Shown: positions 12,252 to 27,200 of the stretch, piece by piece
Numbering within the stretch: position 1 is the stretch's first letter
Layout: each line of letters opens with the position of its first letter
Assembly (NCBI GenBank): GCA_946811185.2
Contig: OX328105.1
Coordinates: forward strand, 47,802,845 to 47,866,844
Direction: 5' to 3'
DNA from: Hippopus hippopus
Lineage: Eukaryota > Mollusca > Bivalvia > Cardiida > Cardiidae
DNA length: 64,000 bases
The notes under the pieces: model-generated
What the model saw: only the letters and a program-made list of their open reading frames with translations
Databases searched by the model: none
Told to the model about the DNA's origin: nothing
Position numbers and translations under genes: made by a program

Positions 12252-15200
12252 GTAAGTAGATCATGAAGCCATCATCCAGGTGAGGGATGATTTTATTCGA
12301 CAGAACTTAAGGGCAGTTTTGATGGCATTTGAATAAAATGAATGCAATCATTTATGGCTGCTTTGTCTTCTACCAGCACAAAGCTGGGAATAAAGGCTTT
12401 GCTTCAGGATTCTTCAACAATTACCAGCTATAGCAAAATTAACTCTGAGAGTGCCAAGTAAGTTCAACAAATATTTTCAGTTTAGAAATAAGACCCAAAT
12501 CATTGCAATATTATGATGGCTTTAGTCTATAGTGTTTCAGCAAAGTGGACAAATATCAGACTGCATGTTTTGTGCAGTTTGATTTTCATCTACACTGGCT
12601 GCTATAGAAACTATAGTAGTGAAAGGCGCTTTAAGGGTTAACAACCCTAGAGGAGTGTGTTTTTGAAAAAATCTTTCAAAATGCCTGTTTTGGTTACCAT
12701 ATGTTATACTAATAGCACACGGTGACACTATTCACTTGATAAACTAACTGTCAAAATAGGTGTTGTTAAAATCGAGGCTATGAAATAAAGTTTTCATTGA
12801 AATTTTATTTGTATAACCCATAACCATACATACCTGTTACATTGCACTCATGAAAAGAAATTGTTTGTTTCTTTTTATGGTGTATAAGTACATTTTCAAC
12901 ATTATTTCAGTTATATTGTTGCAGCCAGTGCACCTTTAAGTGCTGTTGTGGAGTTTCTTTCACCAGCAAATTATTCTTTCCTAAGCCACTGCCTACATTA
13001 CCATGGTTAATTAAAAGGAAAGGAAAGGACAACTTCTTTTTTTCAGTAATATATGAACAAAGTAAAAAGAAACATTGAAGGAAAAAACAATTGTTTGTAA
13101 CAAGGAAATGCTTCTTTTCCATCCTTTTCGGAATTTGTCTACCATAGGAGTGCATATAGTCAGATTTTTATGTACTAGATAATCTCTTACCTGAATGACA
13201 AAACTTTAGACTGTTTTAAAAGCACTTGCAGACGACCATTTACATGTTGCATAAATTAGGAAATTTTTCTTTGAAAGGGTAGAAAATATTGTTGGAAAGG
13301 AGAAAATGCTGGTTACCAGCATTTTCTCCTTTCCCCAAAAAGTTTTCAAAAGTCCTTTTCCATGGGGTCCTTAAAGCTCTGGGTTGTGTGGTAAAGGGAT
13401 AAATGTTGTTGCTAAACTATTTTCAGGCAATATCTACGCATTACGAGTTAACTTAAGCGTTGCCATTGTGGCCATGACAGCTAACAGAACCATTTATGTC
13501 AATGAAAATAAAACAGTAGTAAGTATGATTGTGCACTTTAGTTTGAATTAGTTCAATCCTCAAACAGGCAATCCAAAATTTCATTGACCCTGAGGAAAAA
13601 GGCTTTTAAAATCATTGTTGGAAAAGAAGAAATTGCTGGTAACCGGTCACATGTTATAGCACATTAATTCATGATTGTCTGTATTTTACAAAAGCTGCTT
13701 TCACAACCCTAATGACGAAGGCTTTTGAACATTTGTGGGAGAAGGAGAAAATGGCGGTAACCAGCATTTTCTCCTATACCTACAAAGTTTTCTACCATTT
13801 GATGGACCAGTCCCATCTTTTGTGTAATATCTTTTTTGTTGTCCACAAATGTTTATAATTTTGATATGCTACAATTATGTCAGTGGGTAAAAAGTTAACT
13901 CTGTACCAGACAAAGAAATTTTAGACGTCTGAACTAAAAGCATTAATTTTGCAGTGGACAAATCACATGTGGCTCAAATGATGAGATATGTTTCTAAATT
14001 GTTAAAAAACATTGTGAGAAAAAGGAAAATGCAGGTTACCTGCAATTTCTTCTTTTCCAGCAATGTTTTCTAAAGTGTTCTTTTTTCATGGCTGTAAAAA
14101 GTTGAGAGTGTGTGTTAAAGGGTTAATAATTGTAAATTCTATATACCAATTTTCCAGACCATCTTACCAGAGTTTGACTATGATTCGAGAGTTAGGGGTA
14201 TAGTCCTGGGATCCTTTTTCTACGGATACTTGTTTACCCAGCTGCCTGGAGGTAAGTCACGCTTATTGGATCAGTCTCTGTATTAACTCTTTACCAAACA
14301 ACAAATTTTAGTCTAGTCCAAGTTGAAGTATTACCAGACCACAAAACAGATGTGACTCAAAATTGAAATTTGTTTTTGGAAGGGTAGAAAACATTGTGGG
14401 AAAAGGAGAAAGTTCTGGTTGCCAACATTTTCTTCTTTTTCAGCAGTGTTTAAAAAGCTGTCTTACTTGTTGAAAGTCATTAATTTGTGGTAGAGGGTTT
14501 TTACTTTTTCCAAGAGTTAGCTCTTTACCAGACAACAAATTTTACACTTGTACAAATTGAAAGTTTCTGCAGATGATAAGTTCAATGAAGACCTACTTTG
14601 AATAAAGTATAGAAAATGATGTGGGAAAAAGAGAAAATGCTTTTTACCAGGATTTTATCTCATTTCCAGGATGATTTCAAAAGCCTTCTCCCACAGGCTC
14701 ATTAAAACGGGTTTAAAGAGTTTTTAATATTTTTAGGTTGGCTGTTTTTGAATAAAACATTGAGGTACTGTTGTAGCTCTGGCGTCATCGTCGGTGCCTG
14801 TGTCTGTGTCGTCGTGCGAAAACTTTGACATATTGTAATATCTCTGTTATTTCATAAGATATTTACTTCAAACCTGGACAAGTTGTTTAGTATCAAAAGG
14901 GGAACTTGTACAACATAGGCAGGTAAGTATCAAAGTATTTTTGACACATTTATGCTCCTTTTTTGACTTAGAATTTTCACTGAAAATCAAGCAATTGCAG
15001 CAGAGCATTGGCACCTGGATGCAGGGCTCTCATTAAAACTTTGTCATATCTACAAGTGTATCTCTTGAATCAGGTTAAAAATATTTACATGGAAACACTG
15101 TGGCAAAAGAAGAAATTTGCATGCAATGAGCAATTTCTTAGTTTGCAAGAATGTGTTTAAAAGTTGTCCTCTGCAAGATGATAAAAACTTTCCTGGAGGA

Positions 15201-18200
15201 ACAATTCAATTAGCTTTTTTTCAAAAGTCTAAAGATTAACCTATCTTGAAGACTTCATAACTGTGCATTTTTTTCCAATTTGAAGTCCTCATAGACATCC
15301 CTTCTTGCTGAGCGAAAACCTCTTAGTTGTCCTTTTTTAATCAATCTGAAGACCTCATAGGTATCCCTTTTTACCAATCTGATGGCTACATAAAAGCTCC
15401 TTTTTACTAATCTGAAGACCTCACAAATGTTTTTTTTTTTCATATCTTTAAAAATGATTCGTAGATGTCACCTTTTAACCAATCTGAAGATCTTATAGAT
15501 GTCCCTATTGTTACTTATAGACCTTGTAGATGTCCCTTTTTTACCAATCAGAAGTGCTCATATATACATGCATTATTTTTCCCATAGCAATCAAGGGTCT
15601 TATACATCTATATGTCCCTTTTTTGTCATTTTGAAGACATTATAGAGGTCCCTTTTTTGGCTAGTATCTGAGATGGCCTGGCTGTACTGTTTATTTCTTT
15701 TGTCAATTTGAAGACTTTCAGATGAGACATCTGAATGCCCATTTATGCCAATATTAAGAGGTTGTTTCAGAAAGTAACTAAGCAACCTTCAGGTTACAAG
15801 TGTGTTTTAGAGCAGTGCAGATCAAGATCAGAGTGAAATCTTTGATCTACTTGTTCTCACACTTAGTGAAAAATGCTTACCAAAGCAGACTTGAATCAAT
15901 AGGAAAATATTCATTTCATTTATGTCAAAGTCTTAGAGTCTGTGACATAATCTATCCTAACCCTTAGAGCACCGCATAAATCTAACAGACACTTCCAGTC
16001 CAGAAATAAGACTTTACACCTTTATCACACAATCCCAAGTTTTAATGACCCTGAAAGAGAAGGCTTCTGAAGACATTGATGGAAAAAGAAACAGTCGCCG
16101 AATTAATACGACCCTGAAAGATCAGCAACAATGGTAACCAGCATTTTCTCCTTTTCCCACAATATTTTCTACCTTGTCAGTCAGAATCATCATTTGAGCC
16201 TGATTTAATTTGTCGTCTGCAAATGCTTTCAATTTGGTCAAGTTCAAAATTTTGTTGTTTGGTAATATTTAGTTGAAAGATTGCATTTTTAGCTCACCTT
16301 GAGCACAAAGTGCTCAAGGTGAGCTTTTGTGATCGTGCTGTGTCCGGCATACGTCGTCCGTCGTGCGTTGTCAACTTTTACCTTGTGTACGATCTAGAGG
16401 CCACATTTTCAGTCCGATACTTGTGAAACTTGGTCAGAATGTTTGCCTCGATGATATCTTGGACGAGTTCGATAATGGGTCATGTCGGGTCAAAAACTAG
16501 GTCACTAGGTCAAATCTTAGAAAAATCTTGTGTACGCTCTATAGGCCACATTTTAAGTCCAAAACTGCTGAAAGTTGGTCAGAATCTTCGTCTGATGATA
16601 TCTCGAATGAGTTCGAAAATGGGTCATGTCCGGTCAAAAACTAGGTCATTAGGTCAAATCTTAGAAAAACCTTGTGTACGCTCTAAAAGCCACATTTTCT
16701 GTTGTAAAACTCTTGAAAGTTGGTCAGAATGTTTGTCTTGATGATACCTCAAACAAGTTTAAAAATGGGTCATGTCTGGTCAATAACTAGGTCACTAGGT
16801 CAAATCTTAGAAAAACCTTGTGTACGGTCTAAAGGCCACATTTTCTGTCCAAAATTCTTGAAAGTTAGTCAGAATGTTTGCCTTGATGATATCTCACACG
16901 AGTAAAAAAATGGGTCATGTTAGGTTGAAAACTAGGTCACTAGGTTATATCTAGAAAAACCTTGTGTAGGCTCTAGAGGCCACATTTTCAGTCCAAAACT
17001 CTTGAAAGTTGGTCAGAATATTAGCCTTGATTATATCTTGGATGAATTTGAAAATGGGTATTGTCAGGTCAAAATCTAGGTCACTAGGTCAAATCTTAGA
17101 AAAACCTTGTATATGCTCTAGAGGCCACATTTTCAATCCTATACTCATGAAACTTGGTCAGAATGTTTGTCTTGATGATTTCTTGGACCAGTTTGGTCAA
17201 AAGACTCAGATGAGCGACTTCAGGGCCATCATGGCCCTCTTGTTAAAGTTGCTTCTGACCAGAATATCGCAGCAAACGAGATAAAAGATCAGAATAAATT
17301 TCATGTGCTGTCTTATCTTGATCTGTATACACAAAGGCAACTAAAGTTGTGAAAAGTGCAAACATGCTTCAAGGGTTTAGATATTATCACCTGCAGGTGA
17401 CATTTTGTCTTTTAGCAGACTTTTTGAAATCATCGTTGCAAAAGGAGAAATTGCTCCTACTAATGAACTCTCCTTTAATCAAAATCTTCCCATATTTGTT
17501 CATGTTTTTCATATGTTACAAGTATTTTTTTCAAAGTTTTCTGCTACAAAACTGTTACAGAAGGTAATGTCTGAACTTCATCTCTGTACCAGACGGCAAG
17601 ATTTTGGTCACATCCAAATTGAAAGTATTTGCAGACAACAAATCAAATGTGGCTGTAACGTTGAAATTTGTCTCTGAAATGGTAGAAAACTTCGTGGGAA
17701 AAGGAAAAAATGCTGGTTACCAGCATTTTCTCCTTTTCCCACAATGTTTTAAAAAGCTTTCTTCCTCAGAGCTGATTAAACTCGAGATTGTATGGAAAAG
17801 GGTTTATAATGTGTCTGTATTAGATCAGAAAAAGAAAAAATTCAAATTCTTGTCATATTAGCTTTGTAATTGTTGTAGTCATGGTAACAGGATTATCCAG
17901 CTTTCTTGTGGTAAAATTTGGCCAAGTATGGAAAGTCGTGATGCATGATATTGATTGTTGATTGTCTGTACCTAATTTTTGTACAGTAAGCAGTTACCAG
18001 ATATGAGTGAAATTTAATATTTACTGATAGGAACTTTTTACCAAGCAGCCGCATATTGTCTGAGGCAAAAACATTGTGAGAAAAGGAGAACTTTTTCTCA
18101 TGTTCTTCACCATGTTTTCTTCTGTTTTCACTCTTTACCAAACAAGAAAATTTTGACTTGGTCCAAATTCAAAGCATTTGCAGATTAAATCAAATGTGGC

Positions 18201-21200
18201 TCAAATGGTGAAAATTGGCTTTCAAAGGGTAGGAAAAATTATGGGAAAAAGAAGAAAATGCTGGTTACCACAATTTTCTCCTTTTCCCACAATGTTTTCA
18301 AAAGTTGTATTCTTCAGCGTTGTTCAATCTCATGGTAAAAGGTTTAAGCCTTTACCTAGCAATCCCTTGTTTTAACAGCTTTGAGTAAAACAGCTTTTAA
18401 AAAACATTGCAAAAAGGACAAAATGCTGGTAAGCCAGTATTTTCTCCTTTTCTCACAATGTTTTCTTACTTTTAAACTGCAAGTCCCATGATTTCAGCCT
18501 TATTGCTGTCTACAAATGCTTTCAGTTTGGACAAGTCTAAACTTTTGTTATTAGGTAAGGAATGGATTGCACCTGCAATGAAGTGAGTGTCATAGAATTT
18601 GCTGAGATTTTTCTTAGCCTGCTACAGTTCAAATATGAACTACAGTGTATTACAGTAAGCTATAAGCAATAATCAAACCTGCAACTATGGTCCGTAAGCC
18701 AGCACTCTACCATGTTGCTGCAAGTGCAGGGGCTTAAATTACAAATACTGTGTTACAGTAACTTTCCTGGTGCTTGCAGATCTATTTGCTTCTATTTGCT
18801 TCAAGTTGCATGAGAAAATTTGATAACTTATGAGACCTTTGGTCTTGGGCGATATTAAAATTTTTTTACAGTCTCGCGGGATGTCAAAATTTTTTTATGT
18901 AGCTTGAAGCAGACACAAGTACATATACCAGGAAAGTTACAACATTGCAATATTCCTTTTATTATATACCTATAAATTTCAAAAACCAAATATTGCAGTT
19001 ATTGATAATCTTATTTGAAAACGGTACAATAAATTACAAAAGATTACAAAAGATACTGATGGGTAATAACTTCATAATGGTGGATGAATATTACAGCTTA
19101 ACATTTTTAACAGTCAGATTGCAAACCAATCTGAATGTATTCTGCATGTTAGGTTGCATTATCTTATCATATTTGGAAGCATATACATGTATGACACTGT
19201 GTATGTACAAATTCTTTTTCCTGTCATTTCTGATTTTATCCAATTATGCTGCCTGTCTTTTAGCTCAAACTTTATAGGTATAATAAGAAAAATCAATTTG
19301 TACAAGACTGAGTTATGTGGAAATAGAAAGAAAAAGTTTGATCAGTACTAAAAAAGCCTTTTTAATTTCTTCCTCATCTCTAGCCCAAATCAGTGTATTT
19401 TTTGCTTCTATACAGTTTCACTATCAATAAATCAAAGAGATTTGCCAGTAAAATACAGATGTTTATTACAATATTTATGAGACGTTTCAACAAATCTTTC
19501 AGTTATCTTTCATTGTATTATTTTCTCATGCTTTTCTGTCCTTTTTTAACCTTTGACCCATTTACCCATTAACTCTTTACCAAACGACATAATTTTAGAC
19601 TAGTCCAAATTCGAAGCATTTGCAGATGACAAAATTTATGTGACTCAAAAATTGAAATTTGTTTTGGGAAGGGTAGAAAACATTGTGGGACAAGGAAAAA
19701 ATGCTGGTTACCAGCATTTTCTCCTTTTCCCACAATGTTTTCAAAAGCCTTCTTCTTCAGAGTCGTTAAAACTCGGGATTGTGTGATAAGGGTTAAAAAA
19801 CAATCCTGCATTTTAATTCTTCACCAAACAACAAAATTATAGACATTTCAAAATTGAAAGCATTTGCAGACGACATATTAAATGTGACTCAAATGAGGGA
19901 ACTTGTCTTTAATAGGGTAAGAAACATTGTGGGACAAAATGCCAGTTATTAGCATTTTCTCCTTCCCACATTTGTCCACAATGTTTTCAAAATCGTAGCT
20001 TCTTTCTTAGAGTGGTTAAAACTCAGGATTGTGTGGTAAAAATTTGAAAGACTGATGAAAGATACTTTTGAAAACATTGTGGGAAAAGGACAAAATACTG
20101 GTGACCAGCATTATCTCCTTTTTTCTGAATGTTTACAAACCCTTTCAAAAAAGAAATTCCGTTACTTCAGTCATATTTAATTTGTCATCTGCAAAAGCAA
20201 TCGATATGGATGAGCCTAAAACTTTGTCATCTGGTTGAAAGGTTGATGGATAAATGCAACCTCTGTTAAAATACTTAAGTTGACAAATTTTTTAAACATT
20301 TTGGGAAAAGAGGTAATTTAATTGTTCCTTGTCCCCAAACTTTTCCATGTCATCGAAATAATTCATTTCCCTTATTGCAGATGGGTCCTATTTGTGTCAT
20401 TGTACCACTAGTATCTAGTGTATGTCAACAAATTGATTATGTGGAAGTGGGTTTAAAGTATTCAAGTCAACACTTTCTATTACATCAGAATTTGAGACCA
20501 GTCCATTTCAAAAGCTTTTGCAGATTACACACTATATGTGGATCAAAAGATGGAAATTGTCTATAATGGGGTCAAAAACATTGTTGGTCAGAGAGAAAAT
20601 GCAGGTCACTATGTTTTCCAAAGGCTTCTCTGTCAGGGTCGTATTGTGTGTGAGTGGTTAAATGGGTAAAAAGTATATTGATTTAACTTTGTAACAAGCT
20701 ATGATGTTCTTCCCTCCAGTTAGATTTCTTCCTTTGAGGAGACAAGGTTGATTTAGGTGCTTTGAATTATTCATAAAGTATTAAAGCTTTATTCATTGAT
20801 TTTGCATATGCATGAGAAAGATCCCCATGCTACAGCAGAAAAGTGAATTGTAGACAGAATCAGGCATAAAATAATTGGTCTGACAATCAAAATGAAGCGC
20901 ACAAAGCTTTTTTTTTTCACTGATGTTGAAGCAAGGTTACAATGTAGAAACCTGCAGGAGGCTGCTTTCGCTAAATAAACAAGTTGAATTTAGTTCATAA
21001 ACTCTCTGCCAGATGACAAAATGTTAGCCTTATCCAATTTCAAAGCATTTTCAGATGAAAAATTAACTGTAAGAGCTTTGAGTAAACCTGACAAGAACCT
21101 AGAAATAGGATCCCAATAAATGCAATGTACAGGTAGATTGCACATTTTGTGTAGTGTGATCTTCATTTACACTTACCCTAAAGTAACTTTAGCTGTGAAA

Positions 21201-24200
21201 CATACTTGAAGCCTTAATTTGTTTTAGAAAGGATAGAAAGTATTGTTTGAAACAGAAAATGCTTGTTATCAGCAATTCCTTCTTTTCCAAAAAAGTTTTC
21301 AAAAGCCATTTCCCTTAGGTTCATTAAAAAATTTGTTTGTTAAAAAGTGGCAAAACTTTAGATTTAAAATTCTTAATTTTAAAGCAGATGATGTTTTTGC
21401 AAGGGGATATAGAAACAGTGGTTTTTTATTGTAACTGTAAGGATGTTTGGACCAGTGTACCCCTATGGAAAACAGACACTGTAGATTTCATACTGTGCTT
21501 TCTGCACCATCTGACTTTTATTTGAACTGTCTTCAACAGCCCTAGCTTATCAGGGGAAGTAATTAAGTTATCTTGGGTTTCCAAGGCACTGGTTTTTAGC
21601 TCATCAGAAAACAAAGTGATCAGTGATCTTTTGTTGTGCCCGTCTTCTGTTGTCCAGGCGTTAACATTTACCTTGTATGCACTATAGAGGTCACAAGTTC
21701 AGTCCGAGTCTCATAAAACTTTGTAAGAATCTTTGTCTTGATAAAATCTCTGACAAATTCGAAATTGGGTCATATTTGGTCATTAAGTAAGTCGTTTTGA
21801 TGCTATCTCTGACAACTTCAAAAATAGATCAAGTCCGTCCGTCTACAGGTAGGTTAGATTATTACTACCAGGATCTCTTCAGCTTTGCCAAACCTAGATG
21901 ACTTTACTCAGGTGAGTGCTTTAGGGCCAATGGCCCCCTTGTTTTTTGTATGAGTGACCTTTGGAAAGGAACTTTATGTCCCAAGCCCAGTACAGATAAA
22001 ACCCAGGGAAGACATGAATAAGTCAGCTGTCATGTTAAAAACCTGTTAAAACACCAATTACTCACTGGTTCTGAATACTTTCAATACTTTGATTTTATTT
22101 CTGTAAATGTCTAACCCATTACAGCACAGGTTTCTTGTTAGAGCAGCATTTACATATTCGAAGTACTCAAAGGACAAGATTTAATATTTGATGGATAGGG
22201 AAATATTGTATTATGATGATTTACTGTATACATGGATATATATGCGTGTCGAAAAAATTGTGAATATACTGATTATTGACATTTTACATACGGAAAAGTT
22301 TGCGAATTCAAGACACTCTTTATTTCTTGGTAAACTTGTTGTAAAATACGTGAGCAGAAAAGTTTTCGAATTTTTCAAATTCGTGAAATCGCAAAAATTT
22401 CCACGTCGCAAAAATTTCTACTTGTACAGTAATGGAAAGCATGTCAAGAAAAGGAGCAATTGCTTATGAGAGATGCAGGGACATAAAAAGATTGATTGAT
22501 TGATTGATTGATTGAGTGGTTGGTTGATTGATTGATTGATTGGTTGGTTGGTGTTTTACATCACTTTCAATATTATTTCGGTTTTATCGACAGCCCACAT
22601 ATTCATAAACACCCTGGGTTTAACCAGTGCTTGGCTAGAATTCTAAAGTATCTTGCCCAAAGACACACCCATGAAAAGCCCAGGCTCGAACTTGGGACCT
22701 CCATGTCGCAAGACCTACATTTTACCACTGAGCCACACAGGACCCCCAGCATGAAAACACATATACAGAAATGGGTTGAGTATGATGTAGCCTGGATTAT
22801 ATAAGACAGAGACAACATTGTTAGAGATGATTATTGTTAATGGATTACCTCTGGAAATATCCCCTTGCGGAAGCCCATTCTGTCTAATGGTCTGATATAC
22901 TATGATTAATGGCTCATAATAATCCTTTCCTTGATGGCAAATTTTCAGATTAGTCCAATTTCAAACAAATATGGTGTAAATGATAAGTCTTAGAAAGAGC
23001 AGAAAACATTGTGGGAAAAGGAGAAAATGCTGGTAACCAGCATTTTCTCCTTTTCCCACAATGTTTTCAAAAGTTTCCTCTCTCAAGACAGATAAAATTC
23101 AGGATTGTTTGTTAAAGGTTTAACTCTTCAGGCACAAATTAAACCTTATAGACAATCTTCATCATGGAAATAAGACACAAATAATTCAAATTTCAGAGTT
23201 GCTGTAGTCTAGCATATCTCTGCAAGGTCTGATCTTTGATCTACACTTTTCGTGTTTTGTGCTATCAGATCTTGATCAACATTGGCTGCAAAGACTTCTA
23301 AAGTTGTGCTAACGGCCCTGTAAGGGTTGGTGAGATTGCACGTATGTTATTTGTGAAATTCTTTAATATACAAGGCACTTTTGCTACTCCTAGCATATTT
23401 TGTCTTTGCAGAAGGCCATTAGGTTTTGTTATTCAATACTGTAACTTATTTTATGCCAAGCCTACTTTTCCTGACTTACTCCCCCTGCTAAAAAAATTGT
23501 TTAGAAGACTGCTTGAAAAAGCATTCAAGTAAAAATCGGATAATGCACACGAATCACCATAAATCCATCGGCAAATTAGTTTCTTCTGCAGACTGCACGT
23601 ATCAAGATGAGACTGCCATGAGCATGCAGTCTGATCTTGGATCTGTAATGCCCACTTGTTTGGTCAAACCAATAAAATAGAAACTTTCTGAGTTTTATAC
23701 AAGTGTATTTTCCTCCAACAAAAGAGGTTGAAATTAGGTATTTTGCTCTGAAAGAGTTAACTCTTTACCAAATGACAAATATCTAGTCTTGTCCAAATTG
23801 AAAGCATTTGCAGATGACTTATTATATGTGGCTAAAAGTCTGGAATTTGTTTTGGAAAGGGTAGAAAACATTGTGCGAAAAGGAGAAAATGACCCTCGTT
23901 TTTGACAAAGTATCGTCCAAATATAAAAAAAGGAAAAGATAATTGGACTGGAACCCAGGCTAGCTCTCTATTTGAATGAATTCAGAATTGAGCAGAGGGT
24001 GCACTTTAAGCCTTTGCCACACAACAACATTTTAGCCCTGTAGAAACCAAAGCATTTGCAGACAGTCAAATAAATGTGGCTCAAATTATAGAAAATGCCT
24101 GTGATAGGAAAAAAAAAAACATGGTGGGAAAAGGAGAAAATGCTGGTAACCACAATGTTTTCAAAAGGCCTCTTCCTGAATGTAGTTAAAATTCAGGATT

Positions 24201-27200
24201 GTGTGGTAAAAGGTTATAGCATTTTGGAAACAATTTACATACTGATGCACTGTTGCTTTTCTGAGGGTGTGATTTTACTTTGCACAAAAGACTGGCAATA
24301 TTAGGAGTATAAACAAACAAATAAATAAACTGTGCTCTGGCAAAAGGGGGTTTAATGCATCTCCTTCATGCATTATACCAAATAAGCCATCATGTGATTA
24401 TGGATTCATAAAATCTAATTTGTCTTACAGCTTAATGAATCATGAGGTAGGCTGGTAATAGTAAAAAAGTTAGACTCGAGTCATCCTGCACAGACTGCGC
24501 AGGCTGGCCAGAATTGATAGATTTTGCAGATACATTAAGCTCCCTTTTCACATAGCATGGCTCAAATTTTTTCACAATTTGGAAGGAATCATGTGGAATC
24601 AAACACATACATGTATTAGTATATGGGCAGACACATGCCTAGTCATGTTACAGAAGTCTGAGATTATGTAAATGTTGACCATTATCAAACAGCAATTTTT
24701 GTGCCATAGATTTGGCATGAGGATGGAAAAATTGTTTTACATGTAATCTGTTGTCTAGACATTATTGAACTCAGAACGCAGTGGAAATATTCCACGATCA
24801 ATACGAATCAATGAAAATGCTGAGGCATTCCTATGTTAGTCATGAAACTTAACTTTCTCACCACTGAATGAAATTAATAAATTAGCTTTTTCATAGGTCA
24901 CTTATACACTTTTACTGCAAGATGAAGAACCACTCAGGTCATAATCTAGAATAAGGTAGTGGACAGTGTAGATCAGAGATCAGACTGCACCTTCTGTGCA
25001 GTCTGATCTTGATCTATGCTGTCCACAAAAGCTTCTTGTGTTGTCTACAGTAAGAAAGGAGTTAAAAAAAATTGTGTGTTCATCGATTGGCTAAACTCTT
25101 TAACTCTACCTGATGACAAAATTAACGGCTTTTCCAAATTGAAACCATTTGTAGATGGCAAAATGAATGTGACTCAAAAACTCAAATGTGTTATTTGATG
25201 GGAAGAAAATATTGTGGGAATAGGAGAAAATGCTGGTTACCAGCATTTTCTCCTTTTCCCATAGTGTTTTAAAAAACTGTCTTTCTCAAGATCGTTAAAA
25301 GTTGTGATTGTGTGGTAAAGGGTTATTCCCTATCAGATACTAAAAATGTAGATTTGTCCAGTTCGAAGACATTTGCAGACAGCAAATCTAAGTGGCTCAG
25401 ATGATGGGATAGGTCTTAAAAAGGTCAGGAAATATTGTGGGAAAGAAGAAAATGCTGTGTATCAGCATTCTCTCCTTTTCTGACAATGTTTTTATAAACT
25501 TTCTCTAGGGATATTAAAACATGGAATTCTGTGGTAAAAAGCTAACAAGCAATGTGCAGTTTTAGAATGTTCATAGAGGAAGCCTTGAAAAAACATTGTA
25601 GAAAAAGGAGAAATTACTTGTAACACGCAAAATCTTTGATTCCTTCAATATTTCGTACAATATGATACAACAGAACTTAAGCCATTTGTACCAGTGTCAG
25701 ATTTCACATTTTTTGTTGTATGCAGACACTTTTTGTTGTATGCAGACACTTTCTATTTTAAAATGTCTAAAACCAGACACTTTCCATTTGAAAAGTTCTG
25801 AAATTGTCATTTGAGAGGGGCTACCTTATTACCACTTCCTGGAATACAGTCATGCACAGCAGAGGGCTTTAACCCTTTACCACACGACAAAATTCTGGAC
25901 TCCTCCAATTTGAAAGCGCTTGCACCTCAAATAAAATGTTTAAATAACTATGATTTCTGCCTTTGATAGGGTAGCAAACATTGTGGGAAAAGGAGAAAAT
26001 GCTGGTTACCAGCATTTTCTCCTTTTCCCACAATGTTTTGCAAAGCCTCCTCTTTCAGAGTTGTTAAAAGTCGGGATTGTGTGGTAAAGGGTTAACTCTT
26101 TACTAAACGACAAAATTTTAGACATGTCCAAATGGAAAGCATTTGCAGATGAAAAATTAAATGTGACTCAAAGATTAAAATTTGTTTTCAGATGGGTAGA
26201 AAACATTGCGGGGAAAGGAGAAAATTTATGGTCGTCTAGCATTTTCTCTTCTTTTTCCACAACTTTTTCAAAAGTATTCTTCTCGAGGGTAGTTAAAATT
26301 TGGGATTGTGTGGTGAAGGGTTAACTCTTTACCAAATGACAAAATTTTAAAGAGGCCCTTATACTCATTTTCAGCCAGTTTTAACTCATTTTGTCTTTAT
26401 TTTATCAAACTATAGTCATTCTTATATCTTCATGCCAAATATTGCGCCTGACGGTTGCAAGGCTGCTTAGATTACGGTCGATAGAAAATTCATTTCGCTG
26501 AGTTGTGGCCTTCCATGTAAACAGACTCGTCGTTTCCAGTTTTTGAATCGAAGATTTTCGATATATCAGTTATACACTCGGGTAGATTCGTATGATGATC
26601 ATGCATTCTGTCACGTGATTATATTTGACCTTCGCCCTGTGTCTGATGAGGTAAACAGCCTCAATTTTCAGACGGAGGTCGCGACCTATATGCAAATTAC
26701 ACCGTATCCGACTGTAGGCGGAAACCAACGATAAATTTCCGTGACGCACCGCCATTGTTTACAACTTCGATCGTCAGCTAGTTTTCTTCTGACCAATGTT
26801 CGGTTTCTAATACAAATCTCCGTGTTTCTTTTTTTCAATTACACCATATATGTCAGTAATTTGTCCATGTTTACACAAAGGACTGATTTCTGTACCATTC
26901 TAAATTGTTTGAAATTTAACAGCGTTTTTGCTCACCGGCTGTAGACGGGCATCTTTAAACATACCAAGCAATTGAAAGCATTAGCAGACGATAAAATAAA
27001 TGTGACTCAAAAATTGAAATTTGTTTTCAGACAGGTGAAAAAAAATGTCAGAATAGAAAAAAAGTTCTTTTCCCAAAACGTTTTCAGGAGCAATCTTTCT
27101 CAGGTTCATTAAAACTCAGGATTGTGTGGTAAAGGGTTAAACATATCCTTTGTATGATATTTATAAGTAACATGAATGGAGATGTGATAGATCTACATGA

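Larger units (their letters stand above)
12252..13426 (+). other. Intron 1, with family Q and family P MITEs
   Basis: GT..AG intron of 1175 nt. Contains a reverse family Q MITE (12439-12641, TTAA at both ends) and a family P copy at 13180-13402. The rest is AT-rich and unremarkable. Confidence 0.85.

Noticed and set aside
15255..15785. Repetitive peptide gene on the - strand
   Set aside because: Open only over a few units at a time, with stops between blocks and no splice-consistent structure.
18640..18735. Functional tRNA gene
   Set aside because: A and B box-like sequences are present, but the B box has GGTTTGATT and no acceptor stem can be paired.
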